Below the pieces are notes generated by a model, which did no database searches, was not told the DNA's origin, and worked only from the letters and a program-made list of their open reading frames with translations. This document shows, piece by piece, positions 51,335 to 60,219 of a stretch of 64,000 bases of DNA. How positions within the stretch are numbered: position 1 is the first letter of the stretch; the number at the start of each line of letters is the position of its first letter. A program made the position numbers and the translations under genes. Source of the stretch: Marisimplicoccus sp038110465 (GTDB lineage Bacteria; Bacteroidota; Bacteroidia; Flavobacteriales; Flavobacteriaceae). The stretch spans positions 62,001 to 126,000 of the forward strand of contig JAYNJU010000002.1 in assembly GCA_038110465.1 (NCBI GenBank), written 5' to 3'.

Positions 51335-52085
51335 TATTATGCATTTCAGCATATGTAGTGTAAGGTGGTTTTGTTAATGATATTATCTCAAAAACTTTTG
51401 AATCTGAATTAATTTTTAATTTAACTTCATCTTCTTTTTCAATTATTACAAAATCACCTTTATTTAATTTAAGTTCATTTATTTCAATACTTCCAGATTG
51501 AATAAAAATAGAGTGACATTTGTTTTGCTGAATCTTATGTTTAAGATCACCTTTTTCAATATTATGATGGTATATTTCTATTCCTTTTGAGTCAAGATCT
51601 ATTTGATTATTTGAATCAGAAATAACTTTTGTTGATATAAAATTTTTAGATTCAATATTAAATTCATCTGATTTATAATCATTATAGCTAGCATCAATAT
51701 ATAAGGATTCGTGAAGATTTGGGTCAAACCATATTTGAAAAATTTCAGAACCTGATTTTAATTTTTCTGAGTGTGAGATACCTTTACCAGCTTTGATAAC
51801 TTGAACATCTCCTTCATTTAAAGTAATCCATTTATCTAAAAGTGTATCATAGTGTTCTATCTCTCCTTTTAAAACAAAGCTACATATTTCAAAACCTCTG
51901 TGAGGGTGGAGACCTATTATACTATCATTGTTAGGAGCCCATGCATGAGCCCAATAGAATAGATTTGAATATGGCTTAAGATCACCTCCATCTTGAGGAA
52001 ATCCAATAGGCTTATTTTCTAGAATTTCTCCACCATTAAAGTTTCCTTTAGCTTGACTATTTATATCAAATAATTTTATTGACAT
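51327..52085 (-). CDS. Pirin family protein
   Basis: 252 residues, bicupin. N-terminal pirin domain with YWAHAWAPNNDS, IGLHPHRGFEICSFVLKGEIEHYD (metal-binding histidines) and VQVIKAGKGISHSEK; the C-terminal cupin is more divergent. Pirins include quercetin 2,3-dioxygenases and redox-linked regulators; the substrate here cannot be told. Confidence 0.9.
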   Translation of the reverse strand: MSIKLFDINSQAKGNFNGGEILENKPIGFPQDGGDLKPYSNLFYWAHAWAPNNDSIIGLHPHRGFEICSFVLKGEIEHYDTLLDKWITLNEGDVQVIKAGKGISHSEKLKSGSEIFQIWFDPNLHESLYIDASYNDYKSDEFNIESKNFISTKVISDSNNQIDLDSKGIEIYHHNIEKGDLKHKIQQNKCHSIFIQSGSIEINELKLNKGDFVIIEKEDEVKLKINSDSKVFEIISLTKPPYTTYAEMHNIN

Positions 52086-52119
52086 TTCCTCTGAATTTTA
52101 AGGATCAAAAATAATTAAA

Positions 52120-52503
52120 TTATTCTTTTTTGATGGGAAAATTTACATGTTGACTCTCCCAATAAATTACTTTTTGATCTACAATATGAAATAATATATA
52201 TTTTTTTGAAAATCTAGTAACGAACTGACTCTGAGATTCAAAGTCGGCAATGTAGGATATGGAATCCAGATTTCTAGTCATTAAAGAAATCTTAGGATCA
52301 AAATAATTTGTTTGTTCTCTAAATTCTCCAAAGTCATAATAAAACTCATCGTAATTTTCAAGTTTGGTAATCCTGTCTGGTTCACCAAATCTATCGATAA
52401 TTAAATTTTTGGTTGTGAGCATTGACATAGCGTCATTATGGTTGTGCAACACGTTAGAGCAACTAATGAATGTAAATACAAAAACAATTCTAATTATTTT
52501 CAT
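52120..52503 (-). CDS. Putative lipoprotein
   Basis: 127 residues, lipobox FTFISC (Cys15). The segment KNLIIDRFGEPDRITKLENY followed by EFYYDFG resembles the SmpA/OmlA-like helix-hairpin-strand pattern (first a G-P turn, then aromatic strands) found in small envelope lipoproteins, but the match is weak. Its start lies inside the 3' end of the preceding 64-residue gene (14-base overlap), implying coupling. Function unknown. Confidence 0.7.
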   Translation of the reverse strand: MKIIRIVFVFTFISCSNVLHNHNDAMSMLTTKNLIIDRFGEPDRITKLENYDEFYYDFGEFREQTNYFDPKISLMTRNLDSISYIADFESQSQFVTRFSKKYILFHIVDQKVIYWESQHVNFPIKKE

Positions 52504-52684
52504 TTTTTAGCTTTTTAAGAGTAGAGTAAAATTGGTTATCTACTTTAAAATAGTATCCATTCTCTTCATGAATACTATTATCGGGCAATCCATTAATAGT
52601 ATGATATAAGTCTATGTGTTCTATGAATTTGTTTAAACTAGCAACTTCATAAAAATTATCATATATATCTTTTATTCTAGCCAT
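52490..52684 (-). CDS. Hypothetical protein
   Basis: 64 residues, no signal peptide, mixed charge (sequence begins MARIKDIYDNFYEVASLNKF). No recognised domain. It overlaps the downstream lipoprotein gene by 14 bases, the main reason to think it is real. Confidence 0.6.
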   Translation of the reverse strand: MARIKDIYDNFYEVASLNKFIEHIDLYHTINGLPDNSIHEENGYYFKVDNQFYSTLKKLKNENN

Positions 52685-52722
52685 AATTATGATAATGTTT
52701 ATAATTACATTTAATACTTATA

Positions 52723-53160
52723 TTAATCATTTTTTAAAACTTTAAAATTTGAGACTGTATAGCCTATTTCTTCATCTGCAATCATTTGAGACATATCAAA
52801 GTATATTGATTCTGGAAATCCGTATGTATCATTATACTTAATTTGATAAAATTCTGGATCATCTTTAAGTTTAATTTCGATAAATTCAAAAAGTTCATCA
52901 ATTGTAAAAAAAGATTCAAATCCAATTGTTTTATAAGGTTCCATCCCGTTAATCAATTTAACAGAATTATTTTCAACTAAAATTGTCTTTGGAAGTATAA
53001 AATCTTCAGGAAAACAAAAGCATGAAATCTGTTGAGTCATCTCATAGTTTGAAAGATTTAATGAATACCATAAATCTTTTTCAGATAAGACTTTTTCTTT
53101 TGAACAGTTTATAAATAATAATGATAATAGTGTAAATAATACAAACTTCTTAATGTTCAT
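52723..53160 (-). CDS. DUF6174 domain lipoprotein
   Basis: 145 residues, lipobox LFINC (Cys19). The mature part matches DUF6174: QISCFCFPEDF with a Cys pair, a VKLINGMEPYK turn, FFTIDELFEFIE and NDTYGFPESIYFDMS...DEEIGYTVSNF. Function unknown. Its start overlaps the end of msrA by 11 bases, so the two are one unit. Confidence 0.85.
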   Translation of the reverse strand: MNIKKFVLFTLLSLLFINCSKEKVLSEKDLWYSLNLSNYEMTQQISCFCFPEDFILPKTILVENNSVKLINGMEPYKTIGFESFFTIDELFEFIEIKLKDDPEFYQIKYNDTYGFPESIYFDMSQMIADEEIGYTVSNFKVLKND

Positions 53161-53809
53161 CTTTTATTTTGAGATAATTAGATGCTTTTCTTTTAAAATT
53201 ATTAAATCTTGGAATAGATACATTTTGGATATATGGATTATTAGGGTTTTTCTTCTCATAATCCTGATGATATTCCTCAGCATAGTAGAACTCATCAATT
53301 TTCTTAACCTCAGTAATAATTTTTTTTCCAAAAATTGAGTTAGTAGCTAACAAATTAATATAGTTTTTGATTTTAAGCTCTTCTTCTTCATTATTAAAAA
53401 AAGCAATTGATCTGTATTGAGTACCGAAGTCTGGGCCTTGTCTATTTGGAGTTGTTGGGTCGTGAGAATCAAAAAAAACTTTTAACAAGGTCTCAAAAGA
53501 AACTTTATTTTCATCATAAATAATTTCTATTGCTTCTGCATGTCCAGTTTTTCCAGTCATTACTTGATAATAATTTGGATTAATAGTAGTACCTCCAGCA
53601 TAACCAGAATAGACTTCTTTTACCCCATCAATACTTTCATATATAGTCTCTACACACCAAAAACAACCAGATGCAAAATAAGCCTTGCTCATATTTGAAT
53701 AATCTTGAGTATCAATTGAAAAAACAGGTCTTGGATTATCAATAGATGGTGATGAGCTAATATCACATGATACAAAGATTAATAATAAAGTAAGAAAATA
53801 TTTTTTCAT
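53150..53809 (-). CDS. msrA: Peptide-methionine (S)-S-oxide reductase, lipoprotein form
   Basis: 219 residues. The MsrA core has the catalytic SGCFWCVE (Cys49), GVKEVYSGYAGG, TGHAEAIEIIYD, FFDSHDPTTPNRQGPDFGTQYRS and the YHQDYEKKNP tail. Before the core is a 40-residue extension with a lipobox (LIFVSC, Cys15), so the enzyme should be anchored in the envelope and repair oxidised methionines outside the cytoplasm. An internal ATG at codon 40 matches the usual cytoplasmic start. Confidence 0.95.
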   Translation of the reverse strand: MKKYFLTLLLIFVSCDISSSPSIDNPRPVFSIDTQDYSNMSKAYFASGCFWCVETIYESIDGVKEVYSGYAGGTTINPNYYQVMTGKTGHAEAIEIIYDENKVSFETLLKVFFDSHDPTTPNRQGPDFGTQYRSIAFFNNEEEELKIKNYINLLATNSIFGKKIITEVKKIDEFYYAEEYHQDYEKKNPNNPYIQNVSIPRFNNFKRKASNYLKIKDEH

Positions 53810-53865
53810 GCCCTTTAATTAAGACAAATATAACATGATGGAAATTCGAAATTAAATTTTGGAAG

Positions 53866-54696
53866 TTAATTTTCTTTTAAATATTTCTGTATAAGATGGA
53901 TATCATCTTTAAAAGTAAGATCTGGAACATGCTCACATCTTGAATAAACTTTTATTGATTTTTTATTATCACTTATCATTTTTTGAATTACAGTAGCTAT
54001 TTCTTTTTCGCCTCGTTGCTTATGAATTGGACATTTATGAAAATAATTATATACTTTATTTCCTATAAAAGAAAAAATATTCATACTTATTAGTATTTTT
54101 TCTTCCTCATTTTCAACCAAACTAATATTTGGCTTTTCTTTTATCTCACTTAGATAATCTTTATCTGTCTTTAGTATTGCAAAAGTTGATATTCTTTCAT
54201 TAGTAAAGTTTAAACATTTAGAGTCATAGCCAATCATAGAGTTATTTTTAGAGTCCTTAATTAAAATTTGAAAAACTTCCGAAGAATATAGATTATCAGA
54301 GTTACACACTAAAAATCTACTTTCTTTTAATTCTACATATTGATTCATAGCTTGAAGAATTGCGTCAGCTGTTCCTAATGGTTTTTCTCTTCCATAATAA
54401 TCTTGTATTACAATATTGACATTTATATTTAATCTTTTAGAAATTCCTATTAAGTAGTTTTGAAATTCTTTAGAATCTTTTGCAATAATTATATAAAAAT
54501 TCTTTATATCTGCTTCTAATGCATTTTTAAATAAATAAAATATTAGAGTTTCTTTATCATGACCTAACTCAATAAAACTTTTAGTTCTTATTTTTGATTG
54601 TTCAATCTGAGAATTAGTCAATTTTAGATTATATCTAGATTTCTTCATTCTTGAAGACACTCCAGCAGCCATAATAATTAGAGGAATATTATTCAT
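53866..54696 (-). CDS. Sugar-phosphate nucleotidyltransferase
   Basis: 276 residues. Rossmann-like nucleotidyltransferase with the start LIIMAAGVSSRMKKSRYN, K in RTKSFIEL, GREKPLGTADAILQAM and the metal-binding CNSDNLYS. The motif set is of the NDP-sugar pyrophosphorylase superfamily, though the first loop is MAAGVSSRMKKS, not the textbook LAGGxGTR. Overlaps the GHMP kinase gene by eight bases, so they likely activate the same sugar. Confidence 0.87.
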   Translation of the reverse strand: MNNIPLIIMAAGVSSRMKKSRYNLKLTNSQIEQSKIRTKSFIELGHDKETLIFYLFKNALEADIKNFYIIIAKDSKEFQNYLIGISKRLNINVNIVIQDYYGREKPLGTADAILQAMNQYVELKESRFLVCNSDNLYSSEVFQILIKDSKNNSMIGYDSKCLNFTNERISTFAILKTDKDYLSEIKEKPNISLVENEEEKILISMNIFSFIGNKVYNYFHKCPIHKQRGEKEIATVIQKMISDNKKSIKVYSRCEHVPDLTFKDDIHLIQKYLKEN

Positions 54697-55762
54697 AAGA
54701 AATTATTGGACCTCTTCCCTTTTTAGCAATAAAAGCATCCTTTACACTAATTTTTTTTAATTCATTTATAATATCATAAGATGAATTTTCATCTTTTGAA
54801 AGACATACAATTGAACCTCCACCTCCTGATCCAACAATTTTAGATCCAATTGAACCATTAAATTCTGCTACATTTATCATTTCATCAATTTCAGTAGTAG
54901 TTATATTTAATTCATTTTTTAAAAAACTATGGTGAAGATTCATGAGGAGTCCAACTTTGTCAATATTAATTTTAGATTTTTCTAATTCTTTTCTTGCCTC
55001 AAGAGTAATCCTGTAGTTTTCAACAGCAGCATTAAAGAATGGTTTATATTGATCATCTAAATAGGACAAATAATTTTTTAAGTTAATATCATATGAATTC
55101 TGAATATTAAATTCAGGAATATGATTTTTTATAATTTGTATAGATTTTAAAGCACCTTCTTTTAATTTTTTTAGAAGTCCTTGAGTATCTTTTTCTTGAT
55201 TTGAAACTGCTATAATCATATCACATAAGTCGCCATCAAATATTTTTATTTTATCAGTTATAGTGTCTAAATAGATAGTTTCTCCGTATGAAATTGTATA
55301 CTGATCCATTTTACCACCAGATCCTCCTGTTTCTATAACTTCAATTTGATAAGAAATTTTAGCTAATAATTCTGCTGTAATTTCAATATCTGTAAAAGCA
55401 TTTAAAAGGAAATTAATCCAAGCAACAATTAAGGCTGAAGAACTAGAAAGACCTGAATTAATTGGAATTGTACTAGTTATTTCAATATCAAATCCTTGAT
55501 CAGGTATACAATTGTATTTTTTTAGAACATTTAATGAAAGTGATAAAAAGTCAGTCTCATTAATTTCTTTATTAAGTTCTATGATCTGATTTTCATTAAG
55601 ATCCTTTTTATATATATTAAATTGATTTAAATCATTCTTAACAGCCTCTATTTTTATTTCTTTATCGATTGTGGTGGCTATTATTGGTAAACCTAAATAA
55701 TCTTGATGATCACCAAATAAACAGACTCTTCCAGGAGCAGTTGAAATAATCTTGTTAGTCAT
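54689..55762 (-). CDS. GHMP family sugar kinase (galactokinase-like)
   Basis: 357 residues. GHMP motif 1 APGRVCLFGDHQDYLGLP (galactokinase-like signature with FGDHQDY), ATP-binding motif 2 IPINSGLSSSSALIVAW and motif 3 IGSKIVGSGGGGSIVCL. Phosphorylates a sugar at C1 or a uronic or amino sugar; substrate not resolved. Placed between the GH109-like oxidoreductase (one-base overlap) and the nucleotidyltransferase. Confidence 0.9.
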   Translation of the reverse strand: MTNKIISTAPGRVCLFGDHQDYLGLPIIATTIDKEIKIEAVKNDLNQFNIYKKDLNENQIIELNKEINETDFLSLSLNVLKKYNCIPDQGFDIEITSTIPINSGLSSSSALIVAWINFLLNAFTDIEITAELLAKISYQIEVIETGGSGGKMDQYTISYGETIYLDTITDKIKIFDGDLCDMIIAVSNQEKDTQGLLKKLKEGALKSIQIIKNHIPEFNIQNSYDINLKNYLSYLDDQYKPFFNAAVENYRITLEARKELEKSKINIDKVGLLMNLHHSFLKNELNITTTEIDEMINVAEFNGSIGSKIVGSGGGGSIVCLSKDENSSYDIINELKKISVKDAFIAKKGRGPIISYE

Positions 55763-57135
55763 TAAAGAACTATATCAAATGTTTTAGTACTTACCCAATC
55801 TCCTCTGGTAAAATCAGGAAAAATTTGAGTTTGACCATCGTTATTAGAAGAATTAGCTGTCAATTCAATAAGAGAACTCCATGCACAACCTTCATATACA
55901 TTCTGATCTAAGGGAAGGCCATTTTGAAGACATTCTACAATTCTATACATCATTATACCGTCCATTCCTCCATGACCAGTATTTTTTGTTTTATCATTAA
56001 GTCTTTTGTATAAAGGATGGTCATAAATCTGATATAATCTTTTCAAACCTTCTTCTTTTAGCCATTGATGAGAGTCTTTAGAATAATCTTCAAATCCATC
56101 ATCAAAGGCTGCTCTAGTTGGATATCCAGCAAGTATACCTTTTGTTCCTTGTATAAGATTTAATCTAGTGTAAGGTCTAGGGCTAGTTTCATCCCATTGG
56201 ACCATTATTGTTCTTCCTAAATAAGTTTTAATAATAGAAGTATTAATATCACCATTTTGAAAATTTAATTTATTCCACTTGTGATCTTCATTAAAATTTT
56301 TTCTTGCAAAAGATTTTCTGCCAATAGCAGGTGATGAAAATGAAACAATAGACTTAAAATTATCTTCAGATCTTAAAAGGTTCATATACTGAGAAACAGG
56401 ACCAAGCCCGTGTGTGGGATATAAATTACCTTTACTTTTTTCATATTGGTGAGTTCTCCATGAACCAGTTCCTCTTTCCTCCTCATACATTTGAAATCTT
56501 AAATCATGAATGTAAGCAGCCTCACCATGAAGTATTTCACCTAATTTTCCACTCCTTATTATGTTTAAAAACATTAACTCTTCTCTTCCATAGTTTACAT
56601 TTTCCATCATCATACAATGCTTTCTATGCTTTTCTGAAATATCAACAATTTCCCATAATTCTTTAATTGTCATAGCTAAAGGAACTTCAACAAAAGCATG
56701 AGCCCCACTTTTCATTGTTTCAACAGCCATGATTCCATGATTATTCCAATTTGTAGATATAAATACAATGTCAGGCTTTACTTCTTCTAAAAGCAATTTC
56801 CATTTATCTTTATCTCCAAAGTATGTTTTAATATTTTTTGTTTGCCTATTTAATTTTTTTAGAATATCAATTGACTGATTAAGGTTATCCTCATAAAGAT
56901 CAGAAAGACCAACAACTTCAGTACCAGGTAATGAAGCAAATAACTTAAGATGGCTTTTACCTCTATACCCTACCCCTATAAATGCAGCTTTAATTAATGG
57001 TAATTTTTCTGATGCAAAATCCCCCATATACTTTTGACTAGGTAATCTTGTTTTTCCAGAAAGAATAGATGTAGAAGCAAAAGCAGCAGACAAGCTTGCT
57101 GTTTTAATAAATTTTCTTCTATCAAACTTGAACAT
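55762..57135 (-). CDS. Tat-exported Gfo/Idh/MocA oxidoreductase, GH109-like
   Basis: 457 residues. A twin-arginine signal (DRRKFIKTASLSAAFAS) leads to the NAD-binding fold AAFIGVGYRGKSH. Several segments are those of GH109 alpha-N-acetylgalactosaminidases: MMMENVNYGREELM, GNLYPTHGLGPVSQYMN, TGHGGMDGIMMYR and PDFTRGDW at the end. GH109 enzymes cleave by an NAD-dependent oxidation-elimination. The operon mates (sugar kinase, nucleotidyltransferase) fit handling of a released sugar. Actual substrate unproven. Confidence 0.88.
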   Translation of the reverse strand: MFKFDRRKFIKTASLSAAFASTSILSGKTRLPSQKYMGDFASEKLPLIKAAFIGVGYRGKSHLKLFASLPGTEVVGLSDLYEDNLNQSIDILKKLNRQTKNIKTYFGDKDKWKLLLEEVKPDIVFISTNWNNHGIMAVETMKSGAHAFVEVPLAMTIKELWEIVDISEKHRKHCMMMENVNYGREELMFLNIIRSGKLGEILHGEAAYIHDLRFQMYEEERGTGSWRTHQYEKSKGNLYPTHGLGPVSQYMNLLRSEDNFKSIVSFSSPAIGRKSFARKNFNEDHKWNKLNFQNGDINTSIIKTYLGRTIMVQWDETSPRPYTRLNLIQGTKGILAGYPTRAAFDDGFEDYSKDSHQWLKEEGLKRLYQIYDHPLYKRLNDKTKNTGHGGMDGIMMYRIVECLQNGLPLDQNVYEGCAWSSLIELTANSSNNDGQTQIFPDFTRGDWVSTKTFDIVL

Positions 57136-57197
57136 ATACTAAATTTAAAGAATAATTAATAAACTGAAATAAAATCAAAGACTATAATTATAACTTA

Positions 57198-57230
57198 TTG
57201 TTTTTTAAATTTATCTAATAATTAAATTTA
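57198..57230 (+). promoter_or_regulatory. Candidate promoter of the dioxygenase-SDR pair
   Basis: TTG (57198-57200), 22-base spacer, TAAATTTA (57223-57230, one mismatch to TAnnTTTG), five bases before the ATG at 57236. The leader would be very short or absent. Confidence 0.4.
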
Positions 57231-57235
57231 TAACT

Positions 57236-58192
57236 ATGAATATGATTCCAGAAAATAAACATAAAGATATCCCCGGAAATCCTTCAACTGCCAAAAGCTC
57301 AGAAAAAAAATTAAGAACTCAAGCTGATGTTGATTCTTTAAGAGTTTTAACAATTGATCATTGGAACTTTTGGATTGAAAATGGATATGTAGTTATCAAA
57401 AGTGCTATATCAAAAGAACAAGCAGCTAGAACTGCAGAATTTATTTGGGAGTTTGAAGATAAAGATCCTAATAATCCTAAAACTTGGTATTCTAATCCTA
57501 GAGCTGAAATGGAAATGAAAGAGTTAGCTGGTACCGGAATGGTTGAAGTTTATAATCATCAGCATTTATGGAATAATCGTCAAAATCAAAAAGTCTATGA
57601 TGCATTTGTTGATATTTGGGGTACTGAAAAGTTATGGGTAACAATAGATAGAGCAAATCTAAACTTTCCTATTAAACCAGGCTTTGAATATAAAGGGTTT
57701 ATTCACTGGGATTATGACCCTGATACAAAACCCCAAAATGTTCAAGGAGTTTTGGCTCTTGCTGACCAAACTGATCAAGATATGGGTGGTTTTCAATGTA
57801 TACCATGGTTATATAAAAATTATGAGACATGGAAAAAAACTCAACCTGAAGATAGAGATAAATTCAAACCTGATGTTTCAGGACTTGAAGATAAAATAGT
57901 TAAAGTGTCTCTTGAAGCAGGAGATTTATTGATTTTTAATAGTACTCAACCCCATGGAATTAGACCTAATAATTCAAATGATAAGGTTAGAATTGCACAA
58001 TATATTTCAATGATGCCTGCTCAAGAAGATGATGATAATCTTGTACAATGGAGGGTTAATTCATGGAAGAATAGAATTGCACCTGAGGGCTATGCCTTTC
58101 CTGGCGATCCAAGAAATTGGGAACAAAAAAAATATAAAACTGCTGAATTATCTCCTTTAGGAAAAAAAGTTCTTGGTCTTGATAAGTGGTAA
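57236..58192 (+). CDS. Phytanoyl-CoA dioxygenase (PhyH) family protein
   Basis: 318 residues. Fe(II)/2-oxoglutarate oxygenase fold with the facial triad H157-x-D159 (FIHWDYDPD) and H240 (NSTQPHGIRP), with R243 as the likely 2-oxoglutarate anchor. Members hydroxylate diverse small molecules. Begins MNMIPENKHKD; the second Met two codons later is an alternative. Divergent from the GH109-like operon, 15 bases before an SDR gene; the two could act in series (hydroxylation then oxidation). Confidence 0.9.
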   Translation: MNMIPENKHKDIPGNPSTAKSSEKKLRTQADVDSLRVLTIDHWNFWIENGYVVIKSAISKEQAARTAEFIWEFEDKDPNNPKTWYSNPRAEMEMKELAGTGMVEVYNHQHLWNNRQNQKVYDAFVDIWGTEKLWVTIDRANLNFPIKPGFEYKGFIHWDYDPDTKPQNVQGVLALADQTDQDMGGFQCIPWLYKNYETWKKTQPEDRDKFKPDVSGLEDKIVKVSLEAGDLLIFNSTQPHGIRPNNSNDKVRIAQYISMMPAQEDDDNLVQWRVNSWKNRIAPEGYAFPGDPRNWEQKKYKTAELSPLGKKVLGLDKW

Positions 58193-58207
58193 AAAAGAAA
58201 AGATAAA

Positions 58208-58993
58208 TTGAATCTTAATTTAAAAAATAAAAAGGTGTTTATTTCAGGATCTACTAAAGGCATTGGCTATGAAACAGCTAGGTTATTTCTAGATGAAGGA
58301 GCCCTGGTTATTATTAATGGAAGAACAAAATCTAGTGTAGATGATGCACTATCAAAGCTTAATAATAAAAATGCAAGTGGAATAATTACTGACTTTTTAG
58401 ATGATTCTCAAGTTGAAAAACTTATAGATGAAATTCCTGATGATATTGATATACTGATAAACAATGTTGGAATCTTTAGAGGTAAAAACTTTTTTGATGA
58501 AACATCAAAAGACTGGGATGATCATTTTAAGGTCAACCTAATGAGCGGAGTCAAACTGTCTAAATATTTTCTTCCTAAAATGATTAAAAAAAATTGGGGA
58601 AGAATTATTTTTATTTCATCTGAATGCTCAACACTTGTTCCTGGAGATCTTCTCAGTTATAGTGTTTCTAAAGCATCCGTGAGTATGTATTCTAGTGGTT
58701 TAGCTAAGTTAACAAAAGGATCTAATGTTACTGTTAATACAATTGTTCCAGGTTCAACAATGTCAGAAGGTTCCAAAAGATTTCTTTCAGAGACTGCAAA
58801 AAGAGAAAACAAGACAAAAGATGAAGTCGAAAAAGATTTTTTTTCAGATGTCAGATACTCATCTTTAATTTCAAGATTTTTAACCGTAACTGAAGTGGCA
58901 CATACAGTGTTATTTTTCTCAAGTCCCTTAGCTTCAGGTACTAACGGTGCTTCAATTAGAGTAGATGGAGGAAGTATGGGATCTATTTTATAA
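58208..58993 (+). CDS. Short-chain dehydrogenase/reductase
   Basis: 261 residues, classical SDR. Cofactor loop GSTKGIG (14-20), NNVG, catalytic Ser138 (FISSECS), Tyr151-x3-Lys155 (YSVSKAS), C-terminal NGASIRVDGG. NADP or NAD preference is not clear. The start is TTG at 58208, 15 bases after the dioxygenase stop; no usable ATG before the cofactor loop. Followed by a strong bidirectional terminator. Confidence 0.92.
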   Translation: MNLNLKNKKVFISGSTKGIGYETARLFLDEGALVIINGRTKSSVDDALSKLNNKNASGIITDFLDDSQVEKLIDEIPDDIDILINNVGIFRGKNFFDETSKDWDDHFKVNLMSGVKLSKYFLPKMIKKNWGRIIFISSECSTLVPGDLLSYSVSKASVSMYSSGLAKLTKGSNVTVNTIVPGSTMSEGSKRFLSETAKRENKTKDEVEKDFFSDVRYSSLISRFLTVTEVAHTVLFFSSPLASGTNGASIRVDGGSMGSIL

Positions 58994-58998
58994 AAAAA

Positions 58999-59030
58999 AA
59001 CCCTTACATAAATATGTAAAGGTTTTTTTT
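58999..59030. terminator. Bidirectional terminator between the SDR and NTF2-like genes
   Basis: AACCCTTACATA pairs with TATGTAAAGGTT (one C-A mismatch) around an AA loop, flanked by an A run on the left and an eight-base T run on the right, so it can end transcripts from both sides. Confidence 0.85.
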
Positions 59031-59045
59031 ATTAATTAAATATCT

Positions 59046-59528
59046 TTATTCCTCAGACTGAAGAGACATTAATAAACCTCCTGCATCAAAATAATCTCCT
59101 CCAGAGATTATTAATCCATCTTTGAAATCCCATGTATGATAAGATACTAATTCCCAACTCTTACCAGATTCTGTATGAACACCTGACCATACTCCATATG
59201 ATCTAACACTTCCATCTGGAAGACCAGTTTCAGCAGATACACCGGGTAGAAAATTAACAGCATTATATGTTACATCTTCCATAACATCATGCCAACCTTT
59301 AAGATATTCACCGAATTCCTGCTTACCAATTTGTTGTGAGCCATGAAAAGCTGGTTGCCATTGAAGATCTTCGTGTACTAAATCAAGCTGAGCTTGAAGG
59401 TCTGCTTCAGTTCCTTGAAGCTCTAAAAGTTTTTTTGCAGACTCAACATTAGCTTCAAAATCAGGGTGTTGAACACCTGAACATGAAAGCATAAGTCCAA
59501 AAACAGAAAGTAAAAATATTTTTTTCAT
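59046..59528 (-). CDS. NTF2-like lipoprotein
   Basis: 160 residues, lipobox LMLSC (Cys16). The mature part is a nuclear-transport-factor-2/SnoaL-like cone: helix NVESAKKLLELQG, HEDLQWQPAFHGSQQIGKQEF, VHTESGKSWELVSYHTWDFKDG. Such domains bind small ligands or catalyse isomerisations; none can be specified. Codon use looks slightly richer in GC than neighbours. Convergent with the SDR gene. Confidence 0.85.
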   Translation of the reverse strand: MKKIFLLSVFGLMLSCSGVQHPDFEANVESAKKLLELQGTEADLQAQLDLVHEDLQWQPAFHGSQQIGKQEFGEYLKGWHDVMEDVTYNAVNFLPGVSAETGLPDGSVRSYGVWSGVHTESGKSWELVSYHTWDFKDGLIISGGDYFDAGGLLMSLQSEE

Positions 59529-59574
59529 AAATAGTTTAAGTTAATTTACTAAATCTACTAAAAATTTGGGTTTA

Positions 59575-60180
59575 TTACAACTCAAGTTTATTATGATCTA
59601 TTGCCCATCTTTTTACTTTTTGAACTAGACCTGTAGAAGAACCAACAAGTTTAGCAGTTCGTCTAATACTCTCTCCTCTTTTTAAATGACGAAGGATATT
59701 AATGTTTTTAGGCTTATCAAAAAATTCTTCAATAGATTCAATTTGTCTACCTCCAACACCTTTATATCTGCCTAAATCTTTGGCTTGCTGAATGCCAAAT
59801 CGATGAGATTCTTTTCTATTTTGATATTCCATATTGGCTAGTGATCTAAAAAGATTTAAAAAAAGTATAGTGTCTGATTTAACTCTACCATATTCATCCA
59901 TAGTTTCTAACCTTTCTAATTGAGAAATCAATGAAACATCATTTTGAATAAAAAAATCAATAGTGTTCAAAACATCAATTTGGTTTCTACCAAGAACAGA
60001 AATATTAGGTACTATAACTTTAGAAACTTCTTTTAATTTAATCTTGGCAAATATCAATGAACCCTTTTCTCTTTTTGAAAAAGGAATTATTGAGGAGCAT
60101 AAATCAACAAGAACATTTTCCTTATTTATGTACTTATCTGCATCTGAAGAGTCTGATGTTTGTAAATAAGTAATAATCAT
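59575..60180 (-). CDS. Serine-recombinase-like protein with degraded active site
   Basis: 201 residues. It aligns along its length with a Bacteroidetes resolvase subgroup (CSG-IPF, LGRN-IDVL, helix E, C-terminal HTH at about 167-192: GESIRRTAKLVGSSTGLVQK). The nucleophile Ser9 is retained (TYLQTSDSSD), but the catalytic Arg two residues after Tyr5 is Gln7, and the usual DRLGR box reads SVLGR (61-65), so the Asp and the first Arg are lost. DNA binding looks intact. I chose ATG 60180 because the longer frame (to a TTG at 60222) would start inside the -7 element. Probably a DNA-binding regulator. Confidence 0.82.
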   Translation of the reverse strand: MIITYLQTSDSSDADKYINKENVLVDLCSSIIPFSKREKGSLIFAKIKLKEVSKVIVPNISVLGRNQIDVLNTIDFFIQNDVSLISQLERLETMDEYGRVKSDTILFLNLFRSLANMEYQNRKESHRFGIQQAKDLGRYKGVGGRQIESIEEFFDKPKNINILRHLKRGESIRRTAKLVGSSTGLVQKVKRWAIDHNKLEL

Positions 60181-60187
60181 CGTAATA

Positions 60188-60218
60188 TTTTTATATGTAT
60201 TATTTATACATATATAAA
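60188..60218. promoter_or_regulatory. Inverted repeat at the recombinase-like gene promoter
   Basis: TATATGTAT (60192-60200) and ATACATATA (60206-60214) are perfect arms around a 5-base centre; with one T-T mismatch the arms extend to 13 positions (60188-60218). It overlaps the expected start of transcription, just downstream of the TATATTTG -7 element. Candidate autoregulatory operator or relic crossover site. Confidence 0.5.
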
Positions 60219-60219
60219 A

